The translations under genes were made by a program, and so were the position numbers. Of a DNA stretch of 64,000 nucleotides, positions 55,004-63,295 are shown one piece after another. The DNA lies in the NCBI RefSeq assembly GCF_900155425.1, contig NZ_LT700191.1:1573198-1637197 (forward strand). Direction: 5' to 3'. The notes under the pieces are model-generated. The model made no database searches. It saw only the letters and a program-made list of their open reading frames with translations, and was not told the DNA's origin. The DNA comes from Parabacteroides massiliensis. Its GTDB lineage: Bacteria; Bacteroidota; Bacteroidia; Bacteroidales; Tannerellaceae. Every line of letters starts with the position of its first letter. The first letter of the stretch is position 1.

Positions 55004-56068
55004 TTACTTCATTGGGTTGTTTGTATACGGAGCCTGCTGCTGATATCCGTACGGTTGCTGATAGGCCTGCTGTTGGTAATTCTGCTGCTGTGCGGGCTGC
55101 TGTTGGTAAGCAGGCTGCTGAGGCTGTGCAGGTTGTTGATACCCCATGTTGACTGTCATGGCCTGCAACAGGCGGCTGTAGACCTGGTTCAATTCGGCCA
55201 ACTGGCGCGTCATCTTTTCCGTTTCGTTGCGGAACACGGAACTGTCGACCACGGAGCCGTCATACATTTCGCGGATGCGGCTCAAGCCGCCGTTGATATG
55301 TTCGATCGATTCGATCTGCGAACTGATGCTCTTCAACTGTATTTCGTAGATCGTGTTCAAGCCCGATATGTTGCGGTTCAGCATTTCCATCTGCTGCACG
55401 TAACCGCGCGAATTCTGGTTGATGCCATCCGAATTGTCCGTAATGCTCTTATACGAGTTCAAGAGTGTGTCGGAAACATCGGTCAGCGAATGGGTCACCT
55501 GGCTGAAACGTTCCATATTCTCGGACATGCCCGAAAGTTGCTCCAGATACTTCTGGGTGGCTTCCGTCAGTTCCGCCATCTTGGAAATCTGTTCGGCTGC
55601 ACCGCTCAGCTTCTTGATACTGTCGGAAAGGTTTTTCGTGTCTTCTTCGCTCACATCCAAGCCGAGACTGCCTAATCCGGAGGCTTGTTTGCCTCCTAAG
55701 TTGATGTCCAGCCTGCCGGAAACTTCGTCGTTGGTCGTGTTTTCCGGCGAATTGACCAGATTGGACATGGGCGTATTGGCAAAATCCGGACGGTCGAGCG
55801 GATTCTTCGATTTCAAGACCGGAAAGACTTCTTCCCAGTGATATTCGTTGAATGGCTTTTCAAATGCAGAGATAAAGAATACCAATGCTTCTACCGTCAT
55901 GGCCACAAATAGTATCTGGTTTCCATACGGTAAGTGCAACAACTTGAACAGGGCGCCGATAATAACGATGGAGGCGCCCCAGCTATAACAGAAATTCAGC
56001 ACTCGCTTTCCTCTTTCGCTGGCGAGATACATTTCCACTCTGTTTTTATATCTTCTATATTTTCCCAT
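55004..56068 (-). CDS. porL: Type IX secretion motor protein PorL/GldL
   Basis: 354 residues. Two N-terminal membrane spans are visible: about 27-46 (YSWGASIVIIGALFKLLHLP) and 51-69 (QILFVAMTVEALVFFISAF). Glu60 in the second span matches the conserved residue of the proton-powered motor. The cytoplasmic part is a long helical stretch (residues ~165-300, SIKKLSGAAEQISKMAELTE and similar). The C-terminal ~45 residues are almost only Gln, Pro, Ala and Tyr (QQPAYQQQPAQQQNYQQQ). PorL and PorM make the rotary motor in the inner membrane. The gene follows porK by 17 nt. Confidence 0.95.
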   Translation of the reverse strand: MGKYRRYKNRVEMYLASERGKRVLNFCYSWGASIVIIGALFKLLHLPYGNQILFVAMTVEALVFFISAFEKPFNEYHWEEVFPVLKSKNPLDRPDFANTPMSNLVNSPENTTNDEVSGRLDINLGGKQASGLGSLGLDVSEEDTKNLSDSIKKLSGAAEQISKMAELTEATQKYLEQLSGMSENMERFSQVTHSLTDVSDTLLNSYKSITDNSDGINQNSRGYVQQMEMLNRNISGLNTIYEIQLKSISSQIESIEHINGGLSRIREMYDGSVVDSSVFRNETEKMTRQLAELNQVYSRLLQAMTVNMGYQQPAQPQQPAYQQQPAQQQNYQQQAYQQPYGYQQQAPYTNNPMK

Positions 56069-56085
56069 GATGTGATGTGTATTCG

Positions 56086-57513
56086 TTATTTTTTACCTTT
56101 TGCTCTTGAAAAACCGATTTGTGTACGGGCGCAACGGAAACCGATGTATGAACGCGTTTCGTTCTGGTATTCGAAGGTGCGCATATCCGAACGGATAAAC
56201 TGTGCCACGTCTTTCCATGAACCGCCTCGAACAACTTTCTTTTTCATTGCGTACGGGTCTTCCTTGGCTGCGTTGTAGCGCAGGTCGGGGTTCATGTCGC
56301 TCATCTGGCTCGGCCCGGATTCGGAATAAGAGGTCGATGTCCATTCCGCCACGTTTCCGGCCATGTCGTAGAGGCCGAATTCGTTTGGTGCGAAAGAGCC
56401 GACGCGCGACGTGATCAGGTGCCCGTCTTCCGTATAGTTGCCTTTGCCCGGCTTGAAGTTTCCTAAGAAGCAACCTTTACCGCTCACCAGCTCGTCGCCG
56501 GCCCACGGATACTTGTTTTCGTTCTTGCCTGTACGGGCCGCATATTCCCATTCGCCTTCGGTCGGCAGGCGGAACGGTTCGATGGCCTGTCCGCTGGGGA
56601 AGTTCAAAGACTCCTTGAACAGGTTGGTGCGCCATACGCAAAAAGCGGTCGCCTGTTCCCAGGAAACACCAACCACGGGGTACTCGTCGTAGCCCGGATG
56701 CGAGAAGTACATGCGCATATAAGGTTCGTTATAAGCATTGTTGAAATCGTTCACCCAGCAACTCTCGTCCGGATAGACATTCACGATACGGGTATGGAGG
56801 AAATCCCACGGGCCGCTAAGCTGGCGCGTGATGGTTTCGTTCACGATCTCGCCTTCTTCGGTGATGTAGGCCGTATCTTTGGAGATCATGACCACCTCGT
56901 TCGGGTCGACCTGGATATCGGTGTTACGCACACGGGCTGCCGGGTCCAGGTTGTGTTTGCGAAGGGCAGCCGACGTATAGTCGTACCATTCGTAACGATA
57001 GACCATCTGTTTCGGGTCCAGGGTCTTTTCGCCGGTCACCGGATTTACGGTATAGACGCTTTCGATCGCCCGCATCTCGTCTTCATTGGCGCGTTTCCAA
57101 GGAATCGGGCGGCTCCAGTCCAGATGCGGAGTCACCGGTTCGCCATATTTGTCTTCGGTAATCTTAAACAGGTCGTTGCCGCCGTAAGCCGGATCGGCCA
57201 GGCGTTCACGGATAATGGAATCGCGCACCCAATAGACGAACTGGCGGTATTTGGCATTCGTCACCTCTGTCTCGTCCATCCAGAAAGCATCGAAAGAGAC
57301 GCCTTTCGTTTCCGGATTGATCCCCCACAAGGAATCCTTATCTGCGGGTCCCATCTCGAATGAGCCTCTTTTGATCAGAACCATCCCGTAAGGGGCCGGT
57401 TCGTTAAACGCAACCGATCGTACCCCCGTCACTTCGCCCCCGCCGCCGGAAAGGGTTTTGCCACATGAGGAAAACAGGGCTACCGCCGCAAGTACTAACA
57501 ATACTTTTTTCAT
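56086..57513 (-). CDS. porK: Type IX secretion lipoprotein PorK/GldK
   Basis: 475 residues with a lipoprotein signal (VLAAVALFSSC, Cys at about residue 17). The body is an FGE-sulfatase-type fold, seen from GMVLIKRGSFEMGPAD, DAFWMDETEVTNAKYRQFVYWVRD, EYPVVGVSWEQATAFCVWR, LPTEGEWEYAARTG, FGLYDMAGNVAEWTSTSYSE and VVRGGSWKD to FEYQNETRSYIGFRCAR. In GldK/PorK the fold is structural. With PorN it makes the ring attached to the outer membrane. It is 3 nt behind porP. Confidence 0.95.
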   Translation of the reverse strand: MKKVLLVLAAVALFSSCGKTLSGGGGEVTGVRSVAFNEPAPYGMVLIKRGSFEMGPADKDSLWGINPETKGVSFDAFWMDETEVTNAKYRQFVYWVRDSIIRERLADPAYGGNDLFKITEDKYGEPVTPHLDWSRPIPWKRANEDEMRAIESVYTVNPVTGEKTLDPKQMVYRYEWYDYTSAALRKHNLDPAARVRNTDIQVDPNEVVMISKDTAYITEEGEIVNETITRQLSGPWDFLHTRIVNVYPDESCWVNDFNNAYNEPYMRMYFSHPGYDEYPVVGVSWEQATAFCVWRTNLFKESLNFPSGQAIEPFRLPTEGEWEYAARTGKNENKYPWAGDELVSGKGCFLGNFKPGKGNYTEDGHLITSRVGSFAPNEFGLYDMAGNVAEWTSTSYSESGPSQMSDMNPDLRYNAAKEDPYAMKKKVVRGGSWKDVAQFIRSDMRTFEYQNETRSYIGFRCARTQIGFSRAKGKK

Positions 57514-57516
57514 ATA

Positions 57517-58467
57517 CTATAATATACGTACACTTTTATGTTTATTCTTCCCTGACTTCGATTTTTTCAACTTCAACTTGTAGCTCACTACCAATTCGTG
57601 GCTTCCACTCGTGGCTTTCAAGATGGGTATGGTAGAGATTGGAAAATCATACGCATATCCAACCTGAAAACTCCCGATCTTGGCTCCTAACAACAGGATC
57701 ACCGACTCATTCACACGCCAGGAAAGACCTCCGTTAAACATCTTATTATAAAACAACCGTGCGGTTATGTCCGCCTGAAAACTCTGCATGTCTGTTTTCA
57801 AGAATACAGACGGTTGTAATTCATACAACGGGTTTCGAAACTGAATATTGTATCCGGCGATCAAATTATATGTGCTGGCAAGATACATGGAAGAATAATC
57901 GTCCAACGATATCTCCGTCTTGTTTAAGTGTGTGACACCTAAGCCGGCATAAAGATTCTTGCGGTGATAGTAAAGTCCGACATTCATGTCGAAACCCATT
58001 CCGCTTGCCTGCGTCTGTGGGATCGCCTGGTCTTCCTGTTGATGGAACTGGCTGGTCGGGTAAAAGACCTTTTCTCCGTCAAACGACTGGTTTACGACTC
58101 CGAATTGCATGCCAATGCTGAGTGTGCCGCCAAACAGTTTCTGTTTATAAGCATACTGCAAATTGACATGTGTATTGACGAAAAGCCCGATTCCTTCGGT
58201 AAAGACGACCATCCCGACGCCGTGATTGGTTTTGCCGATCTTCAGCGGCATATCCGCATTGATGAAGAAAGAAGTCGGCGCCCCGTCGATCCCGACATAT
58301 TGCAAGCGAGACAGCGCCAGCATATTCAAATCTCCCGCAACCCCCGCATACGCCGGGTTGTAGTATCCCAACGCCATGAAATACTGGCTTAGCTGCGAGT
58401 CGTATTGCGCCCGTGCTCCCGTGAGCCCGGTTACCAAAAGGATGATAAGCAGGAGATATTTGTTCAT
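57517..58467 (-). CDS. porP: Type IX secretion protein PorP/SprF
   Basis: 316 residues from ATG 58467 (MNKYLLLIILLVTGLTGARAQ, a good signal peptide); an in-frame TTG at 58497 overlaps the promoter. The PorP/SprF family is clear from YDSQLSQYFMALGYYNPAYAGVAGDLNMLALSRLQYVGIDGAPTSFFINAD and an outer-membrane beta-barrel body with the C-terminal LVVSYKLKL. It leads the porPKLMN operon. In relatives it helps to secrete or anchor surface proteins such as adhesins. Confidence 0.93.
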   Translation of the reverse strand: MNKYLLLIILLVTGLTGARAQYDSQLSQYFMALGYYNPAYAGVAGDLNMLALSRLQYVGIDGAPTSFFINADMPLKIGKTNHGVGMVVFTEGIGLFVNTHVNLQYAYKQKLFGGTLSIGMQFGVVNQSFDGEKVFYPTSQFHQQEDQAIPQTQASGMGFDMNVGLYYHRKNLYAGLGVTHLNKTEISLDDYSSMYLASTYNLIAGYNIQFRNPLYELQPSVFLKTDMQSFQADITARLFYNKMFNGGLSWRVNESVILLLGAKIGSFQVGYAYDFPISTIPILKATSGSHELVVSYKLKLKKSKSGKNKHKSVRIL

Positions 58468-58498
58468 TCGATTTTCTATAACAACTACAAAAAGCAAG

Positions 58499-58506
58499 CA
58501 AATTTA
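58499..58506 (-). promoter_or_regulatory. -7 box for porPKLMN
   Basis: On the minus strand TAAATTTG matches TAnnTTTG exactly, about 32 nt before ATG 58467. It supports one promoter for the whole cluster. No clear -33 box is seen. Confidence 0.45.
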
Positions 58507-58582
58507 CTCACCTTTATGGAAAAATAAACGAAAAAGAATGAGATAAATTGCATATCAGGTCATTCTTCCTAAATAAAAAGTC

Positions 58583-58786
58583 TTATATCTTTAACAATCT
58601 TTCGGTCCAGTCCGCAAGAAATATGGGGAGATTAGGAATCGTACCATCTCGTTTCAGGTTATTCATGGAAAAACGCAAAGCCAATCCGGCAGTGAAACGA
58701 TCAATATATATCCCAAGGCTTTTACCACCCAAACGAATACCGGCTTTAACCTCTACAGGAAGCAGCGAAGTCTTGTTTTTGTCCAC
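58583..58786 (-). pseudogene. Remnant of an AAA/DUF4143-type ATPase (C-terminal end only)
   Basis: Only the last ~67 codons of a larger gene appear. The frame reads LLPVEVKAGIRLGGKSLGIYIDRF, then ALRFSMNNLKRDGTIPNLPIFLADW, which resembles the C-terminal PD-(D/E)XK-like end of Bacteroidetes ATPases with DUF4143 (VPVEVKAG followed by KSLxxY). No N-terminal ATPase part is left; the frame is closed by a stop a few codons upstream. It is probably a decayed remnant in the 480-bp gap between porP and the DUF2795 gene. The inverted repeat CACAAATCA N13 TGATTTGTG (58784-58814) sits at its upstream end. Confidence 0.6.
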
Positions 58787-58912
58787 AAATCACATTTTAC
58801 CAACATGATTTGTGCAAATATACACATTTATCCAACATAGAACGCAGAGCTGCTATCTTTTCTCGACTTTAATCTCTTTATAAATCAGGCAAATTTTATT
58901 GCTATAAAACAC

Positions 58913-58949
58913 CAGCGCGATAAACAAGTTTGATTTGTTTATCGCGCTG
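58913..58949. terminator. Bidirectional terminator after the DUF2795 gene
   Basis: A perfect 15-bp stem beginning CAGCGCGATAAACAA with a 7-nt loop, 29 nt downstream of the DUF2795 stop. The minus-strand flank is GTGTTTTATAG. Confidence 0.75.
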
Positions 58950-58977
58950 ATATTTAATTTAATCTATTTGAGCGAGA

Positions 58978-59199
58978 TTAATATTCTTCTTCGTTGAAGA
59001 AAAAGTCTTCTTTACTTGGATAGTCGGGCCAGATATCTTCCATACATTCATAAATCTCACCTTCATCTTCCATTTCCTGCAAATTCTCAATCACTTCCAG
59101 TGGCGCACCAGAACGTTGTGCATAGTCAATCAATTCATCCTTGGTTGCAGGCCAGGGTGCGTCTTCCAGTTTTGAAGCTAACTCTAATGTCCAATACAT
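58978..59199 (-). CDS. Small acidic DUF2795-family protein
   Basis: About 73 residues from ATG 59199 (an in-frame TTG nine bases upstream is less likely). It matches DUF2795 in Bacteroidetes: YWTLELASKLEDAPWPATKDELIDYAQRSGAPLEVIENLQEM, then a very acidic C-terminus (YECMEDIWPDYPSKEDFFFNEEEY). Such proteins are widespread, small and of unknown role, and are probably cytosolic. It lies alone, with a terminator on its 3' side. Confidence 0.88.
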   Translation of the reverse strand: MYWTLELASKLEDAPWPATKDELIDYAQRSGAPLEVIENLQEMEDEGEIYECMEDIWPDYPSKEDFFFNEEEY

Positions 59200-59272
59200 A
59201 GCTGTCAAGTATTAATAACCACCTTTCGGCGGTCAGGTTCTCAAATTTTCCGCAAAAATAAAACAATATTCT

Positions 59273-59836
59273 TTAGATACAAGTATAATCCCAGATAATT
59301 TCTTTGCCATTATTCCGTATGCATTCTTTACGTGCCAGAACAAACAGATAATCAGACAGTCTGTTCATAAAAACCAGGACCGGTTCTTCAACAGGGATTG
59401 TCTCCGCCAAGCGGTATATCTGGCGTTCGGCACGTCGGCAGACTGTCCGGCACACATGCGCCAAAGAAGCCGAACGGCTTCCTCCCGGCAAAACGAAGTT
59501 GCGCATCTTGGGCAATTCGTTATCCAGGCGGTCTATTTCCCGTTCGATACGGGTGATTGTTTCCGGCGTCACCTTGCTTTCTATTTTCAGTTCCGTGTTT
59601 TCCTGGTCGGTTGCCAGATAGGAACCGATCGTGAACAGCTTGTGTTGTATAAACAGCAGGAAATCCTGATCCGCTTTTTCTTCCAGCGAAGTGATCAGCA
59701 ACCCGATAAACGAGTTCAGTTCGTCGACCGTGCCATAACTCTCGATACGTTGGTGCGCTTTCGACACCCGTTCGCCGCCAACCAAGGAGGTGGTTCCCTT
59801 GTCACCGGTCCCTGTGTATATAATGCTCTTTTTCAT
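59273..59836 (-). CDS. Cob(I)yrinic acid a,c-diamide adenosyltransferase (PduO type)
   Basis: 187 residues from ATG 59836 ([18 protein letters not shown]); upstream in-frame sequence is A+T-rich and not family-like. PduO-type features are [38 protein letters not shown] (ATP binding), [26 protein letters not shown] and [14 protein letters not shown]. It transfers adenosyl from ATP to cob(I)alamin to make coenzyme B12. It is a single-gene unit in the cytosol. Confidence 0.93.
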   Translation of the reverse strand: MKKSIIYTGTGDKGTTSLVGGERVSKAHQRIESYGTVDELNSFIGLLITSLEEKADQDFLLFIQHKLFTIGSYLATDQENTELKIESKVTPETITRIEREIDRLDNELPKMRNFVLPGGSRSASLAHVCRTVCRRAERQIYRLAETIPVEEPVLVFMNRLSDYLFVLARKECIRNNGKEIIWDYTCI

Positions 59837-60373
59837 ATGACAATAACTTATCGTTCTTTTATTATATAATCTCACATCCTTGCCGGATGTTGCAAAAAGA
59901 AATACAATATTCGTCAGATTCTGGGATTTGTGCAAGGATTCGGATTGTTTATTTATTATCATAATCCGAAAATCATCGTCACTTTTGCGTATAGTAATTT
60001 GATTATAAGATTATTATCGGATAAACCCAAGGGGGTAAAGATGCCTTCGCCTGTTCCGGTTACAAAACGGGTTGACCATGTTCTATATTGTTCCTGGACG
60101 AGGCTGTCCTGACAAAATTAAGCAAAAATTTTGTTCTCCTCCAAAAAGACAATGAAAAGCACTACGGAGGTTTGCCATGTGGCGGGAGAGGGGCATTGTC
60201 TACCTAAACCAGGACGAGACACTGGGTGAAGCCAGCGCGCATATCCTTGCACATGAAAAGTTTGGTAGAGATAATTTTTATTTCAAATAAACAACAATTA
60301 TTAAATTTAGACAATTTGTATTATCGCGTCAATAATATCCTTACATTTGGGAGAATCAAAAAAAGAGAGTGAT
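59837..60373. other. 537-bp intergenic region
   Basis: No intact gene is seen. Near 60090-60200 a + strand frame reads like coding sequence without a start (LTKLSKNFVLLQKDNEKHYG), which may be the remains of a gene. A perfect 8-bp inverted repeat ACAAAATT N7 AATTTTGT lies at 60112-60134. The stretch 60300-60373 leads into the frameshifted outer-membrane protein gene. Confidence 0.4.
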
Positions 60374-61008
60374 ATGAAAAAGACATTTATTTTGTTTGCA
60401 TGTTTATTATTGTTTCCTGTGTTGTCACAATCACAGATCAAATCGGGTATTGTAGTCGGTGGAGGTGATAGCTGGATGCACAAGTCGAAAATCAATAACA
60501 TGTTATTATCAGGGGAAAAGACTTGAAGTGGGACCATTGTTTTAGCTTTAATGCCGGATATCAATTCCAGTATGAATCTAAAAATCATTTTTTAATTGAT
60601 GCAGCTTTGTTGTATCAAGCAAGGAGAGTGAACATCGCTTTTCAGGAACAAGGATTAGCCCCTGATGTTGATTATGGCGAACAACAGCCGGGTGGCGCCA
60701 TTTATGATGGTATAAAATTATTTAATGGATTGTCGTTGAATGTTGTCGCCGGATATAAATTATGGAAAGGATTAAAGGCCGGAGTCGGAGTGGAACCGAC
60801 TATCTATTTTAATACGACAGCCAAAGCTAATTTGGAGGATAATAAATTCGATATTCCGCTTGTTGTGAAAGTCGGCTATGACTTCAATTGGTTTCAGGTC
60901 GATTTGTCTTATAAAAATGGATTTAACAGGATTTATCGGAATTATGTAGTCGGTAGTACGGAAACAAGGGATCTGCAATTATCTATTTTTGTCCCGATTT
61001 TCAAATAG
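60374..61008 (+). pseudogene. Frameshifted outer-membrane beta-barrel protein
   Basis: A start at 60374 gives a signal peptide (MKKTFILFACLLLFPVLSQ) and a first strand (IKSGIVVGGGDSWM), but the frame stops after 50 codons. A second frame continues the same protein to 61008: FSFNAGYQFQYESKNHFLIDAALLYQARRVNI, NVVAGYKLWKGLKAGVGVEPTIYF and QVDLSYKNGFNRIYRNYVVGSTETRDLQLSIFVPIFK, a barrel ending in Phe-Lys. The break is at GGGGAAAA (60512-60519); one extra G would join MLLSG to KDLKWDHCF. Repaired, the protein would have about 211 residues, a small OMP_b-brl type porin. It may be a recent mutation or a sequencing error. Confidence 0.75.
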
Positions 61009-61041
61009 CAGTATCATCTCGTGGTCCGGTAAGGGAAAAAA

Positions 61042-61091
61042 GGAAGCTGATAAGCGGAATCGAAAAAATCCGCTTACCAGCTTCCTTTTTT
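61042..61091. terminator. Bidirectional terminator between the porin-like gene and the methyltransferase
   Basis: GGAAGCT and AAGCGGA pair with TCCGCTT and AGCTTCC around a 3x3 internal loop, followed by TTTTTT on the + strand and flanked by an A-run on the left. It separates convergent genes. Confidence 0.8.
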
Positions 61092-61117
61092 AGCATGTAT
61101 CCGTTAACGGCAGAAAG

Positions 61118-61906
61118 TCAGAAATAAACGATATAATCCTTCTTATGCAACTTCTTGTTGAAAAACGCGATTCCCATTGAGTACAGATCGATCGTCACCG
61201 TTACTTCGGGATGGCTGCATACTTCCTGCCAGAACTCGCGCATTTTGCGGCTGGCTTTGATGCCTTCGAAGACAAAGATCGTATTGGCATGCACATGTTT
61301 CAGGCATTTTTCAAACAGCCAACCGTTGTTTTGCTGCTCATACAGGGTGTTGAAAAAGACGAAATCGAGTTGCCCCATATCATCCAGGGCTTTTGGGAGC
61401 AAATCCTTATATCTTCCGACGCGCAGGTCGACCGGGTTGCGGGCAGCCTTGTCGAAAGCGATGCGGGCGATGGTGGCAAACTCAGGCACGTTTTCCAGAG
61501 CGATACATTTCAGATCGGATGCGTATGAAGTCAGGTACAAAGTGGACAAGCCCATGGAGGGGCCGAGCTGAAGGATATGTTTCGACCTGAAATAGTTGGC
61601 GAGGCGGAAGAGCAGGGCGCCGTGTTTGGGACGTATCGCTTCGCGTTCGACAATCCGGCCGATCGGGCGGCTGCGCATTTTCCCCTTTTGGCGGCGGTCG
61701 GGATAGGTGATCTCGCCTTTTTGGAAAAGCAGCTGCCTGCGGATCAGTTCGATGTCGTGGAAGCTATAGTATTGGCAACGCTCCTCGATCACTTTCGTGA
61801 TCAGGTTGAAGACGAAGGGCGAATGGACTCCGAAGCCTCTGCGGTAGCGGATGCTTCTGTACAAAAGTACGCCTTTTTTTAGTATATTAGCATTGGGGAT
61901 AATCAT
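61118..61906 (-). CDS. Class I SAM-dependent methyltransferase (O-methyltransferase-like)
   Basis: 262 residues, cytosolic. The SAM-binding motif I is ILQLGPSMGLSTLYLTSYASDLKCIALENVPEFATIARIAF and a likely motif IV is QLDFVFFNTL. The order resembles O-methyltransferases of the Methyltransf_24 type, but the N-terminal GFGVHSPFVFNLITKVIEERCQYYSFHDIE is a Bacteroidetes-specific extension. The substrate is unknown. The gene starts 38 nt from the TolC gene and has a palindromic -7 box upstream. Confidence 0.85.
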   Translation of the reverse strand: MIIPNANILKKGVLLYRSIRYRRGFGVHSPFVFNLITKVIEERCQYYSFHDIELIRRQLLFQKGEITYPDRRQKGKMRSRPIGRIVEREAIRPKHGALLFRLANYFRSKHILQLGPSMGLSTLYLTSYASDLKCIALENVPEFATIARIAFDKAARNPVDLRVGRYKDLLPKALDDMGQLDFVFFNTLYEQQNNGWLFEKCLKHVHANTIFVFEGIKASRKMREFWQEVCSHPEVTVTIDLYSMGIAFFNKKLHKKDYIVYF

Positions 61907-61930
61907 GATTTAATCTAAAACCATAAGTCG

Positions 61931-61948
61931 TTAACTTTGCAAAGTTAA
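61931..61948. promoter_or_regulatory. Perfect 18-bp palindrome with two -7 boxes
   Basis: TTAACTTTGCAAAGTTAA is fully symmetrical and contains TAACTTTG, a TAnnTTTG match, on both strands. The minus-strand copy lies about 34 nt before the methyltransferase ATG and overlaps the TolC stop codon. The + strand copy would read antisense into TolC. Confidence 0.45.
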
Positions 61949-63276
61949 TCATTTTCATGGAACATGTCCATGATCTTCCCGCTGAGCTGCAAAAGGGAGA
62001 TTTCGCATATCTTAGTGGAATATTCGGCGATAGACTGGCGCTCTTCCGCTTCGAGCAGGCTGTTTTGGGCTTCACGCAGTTCGATGCCGGACAGGTCGCC
62101 CAGTTTATAGCGGTCGATCGCAATCCGGTAGTTCTCCTGTGCCGCGACTAAATTCTCTTTTTCCAGGCTCCACAAGTCCAGGTTATTGCGGTAGGCCATC
62201 CAGAAATTGCTCATATCGGCCCGTAGCCCCAGTTCCAGTTCCTGTGTACGCAATTCCTGGTTCTGGATCTGTATCCGGGCATTCCGTTGTTCGCGTTTCC
62301 GGTTGAAACCGTCGAACACGTTGATGCCGACCGTCACTCCGTAGTTGAGCCCGAGACGGCGTTGGAGGTCGGTCGTTCCCACTTCGTACCAGTTCGCCGT
62401 ATAGCCATATCCGGCATTCAGCTTGACATACGGATAGTTGCGGCTTTTTATCTTTTTGTAGTCCAGCTCGGAGATCACCCGGTTCTTCTTGGCGATCAGC
62501 AGGGCGGAGTTGGCGGCAAGCGTGCTTTTCCAGAGTTCCACCTCGTCGAGAAACGGGTTGGGGGCAATCAGGGAGTCCTTGATCTGCAGTTGTTCCTCCA
62601 CATCCTCCAAAGCCATCAGGCGGTTCAGGCGGATACGGGAAGTATGCACTTGTTCCAACTGGTTCAGGACATTGGAACTGTCGGCATTGAAGTCGACTTG
62701 TGCTTGTTGGAGATCCAGGCGGGACATCGAGCCGATGTAATACCGTTCTTCCACGATGCGCAAGCGTTCGCGGGACAGATCGAGCGTGGAACGGAGGTTG
62801 CGGAGGCGTATCTTCTGGCGGATCAGGTTGTAGTATTCGCCCGAAAGATCGGCGACGAAGTCTTCGATCGTCATCCGGGTGTTCAGTTCGCCTAAGCTCT
62901 GCAACTCCTTCAGTTTGTCGTAGGTGGCCTGTATGCCTAATCCGTCGAAGACGGTCCAGTTGACATTCAGGCCGACGTCTGCCGTCTCGTTGTGGATGCC
63001 GTTTGTTTTTTCCGTCGTCCCGTCGGAGAGCTTGTTGCTGTTGTTGTTGAGCGTGCCGCTGAAGCCGCTGCTCAGGTCGACGGTCGGCAGGTAGCCGGCA
63101 TTGCCGGGTGTCGCGTTGTTGTCGCTTATCTGCTGTTCGTTGCGGACGATGCGGATGGAGTAATTACGTTCCAGCCCGGTCCGGATGCAGTCGTCCAGGC
63201 TGAACACCTGTTGCGCCCCGGCCGGAACGGCTGCAAATGCTATACATATCAGTAAAAGAAATCTCTTCATTCTCAA
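61945..63276 (-). CDS. TolC-family outer-membrane efflux protein
   Basis: 443 residues with a signal peptide (LLICIAFAAVPAGAQQ). Two OEP repeats are present: QVFSLDDCIRTGLERNYSIRIVRNEQQISDNN and a second half from NPFLDEVELWKSTLAANSALLIAKKNRVISELDYKKIKSRNYPYVKLNAGYGY. Long coiled-coil helices fit the trimeric channel. It is the outer exit for the RND pump encoded 19 nt upstream. The adaptor gene must lie outside the window. Confidence 0.92.
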   Translation of the reverse strand: MRMKRFLLLICIAFAAVPAGAQQVFSLDDCIRTGLERNYSIRIVRNEQQISDNNATPGNAGYLPTVDLSSGFSGTLNNNSNKLSDGTTEKTNGIHNETADVGLNVNWTVFDGLGIQATYDKLKELQSLGELNTRMTIEDFVADLSGEYYNLIRQKIRLRNLRSTLDLSRERLRIVEERYYIGSMSRLDLQQAQVDFNADSSNVLNQLEQVHTSRIRLNRLMALEDVEEQLQIKDSLIAPNPFLDEVELWKSTLAANSALLIAKKNRVISELDYKKIKSRNYPYVKLNAGYGYTANWYEVGTTDLQRRLGLNYGVTVGINVFDGFNRKREQRNARIQIQNQELRTQELELGLRADMSNFWMAYRNNLDLWSLEKENLVAAQENYRIAIDRYKLGDLSGIELREAQNSLLEAEERQSIAEYSTKICEISLLQLSGKIMDMFHEND

Positions 63277-63295
63277 TTCCTTTATTTCTTGATTT

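Noticed and set aside
54473-55675. A 400-codon frame antisense to porM and porL
   Set aside because: It is a mirror of two well-supported genes, and its Leu/Ile-rich parts come from Gln and Asn/Asp codons read backwards.
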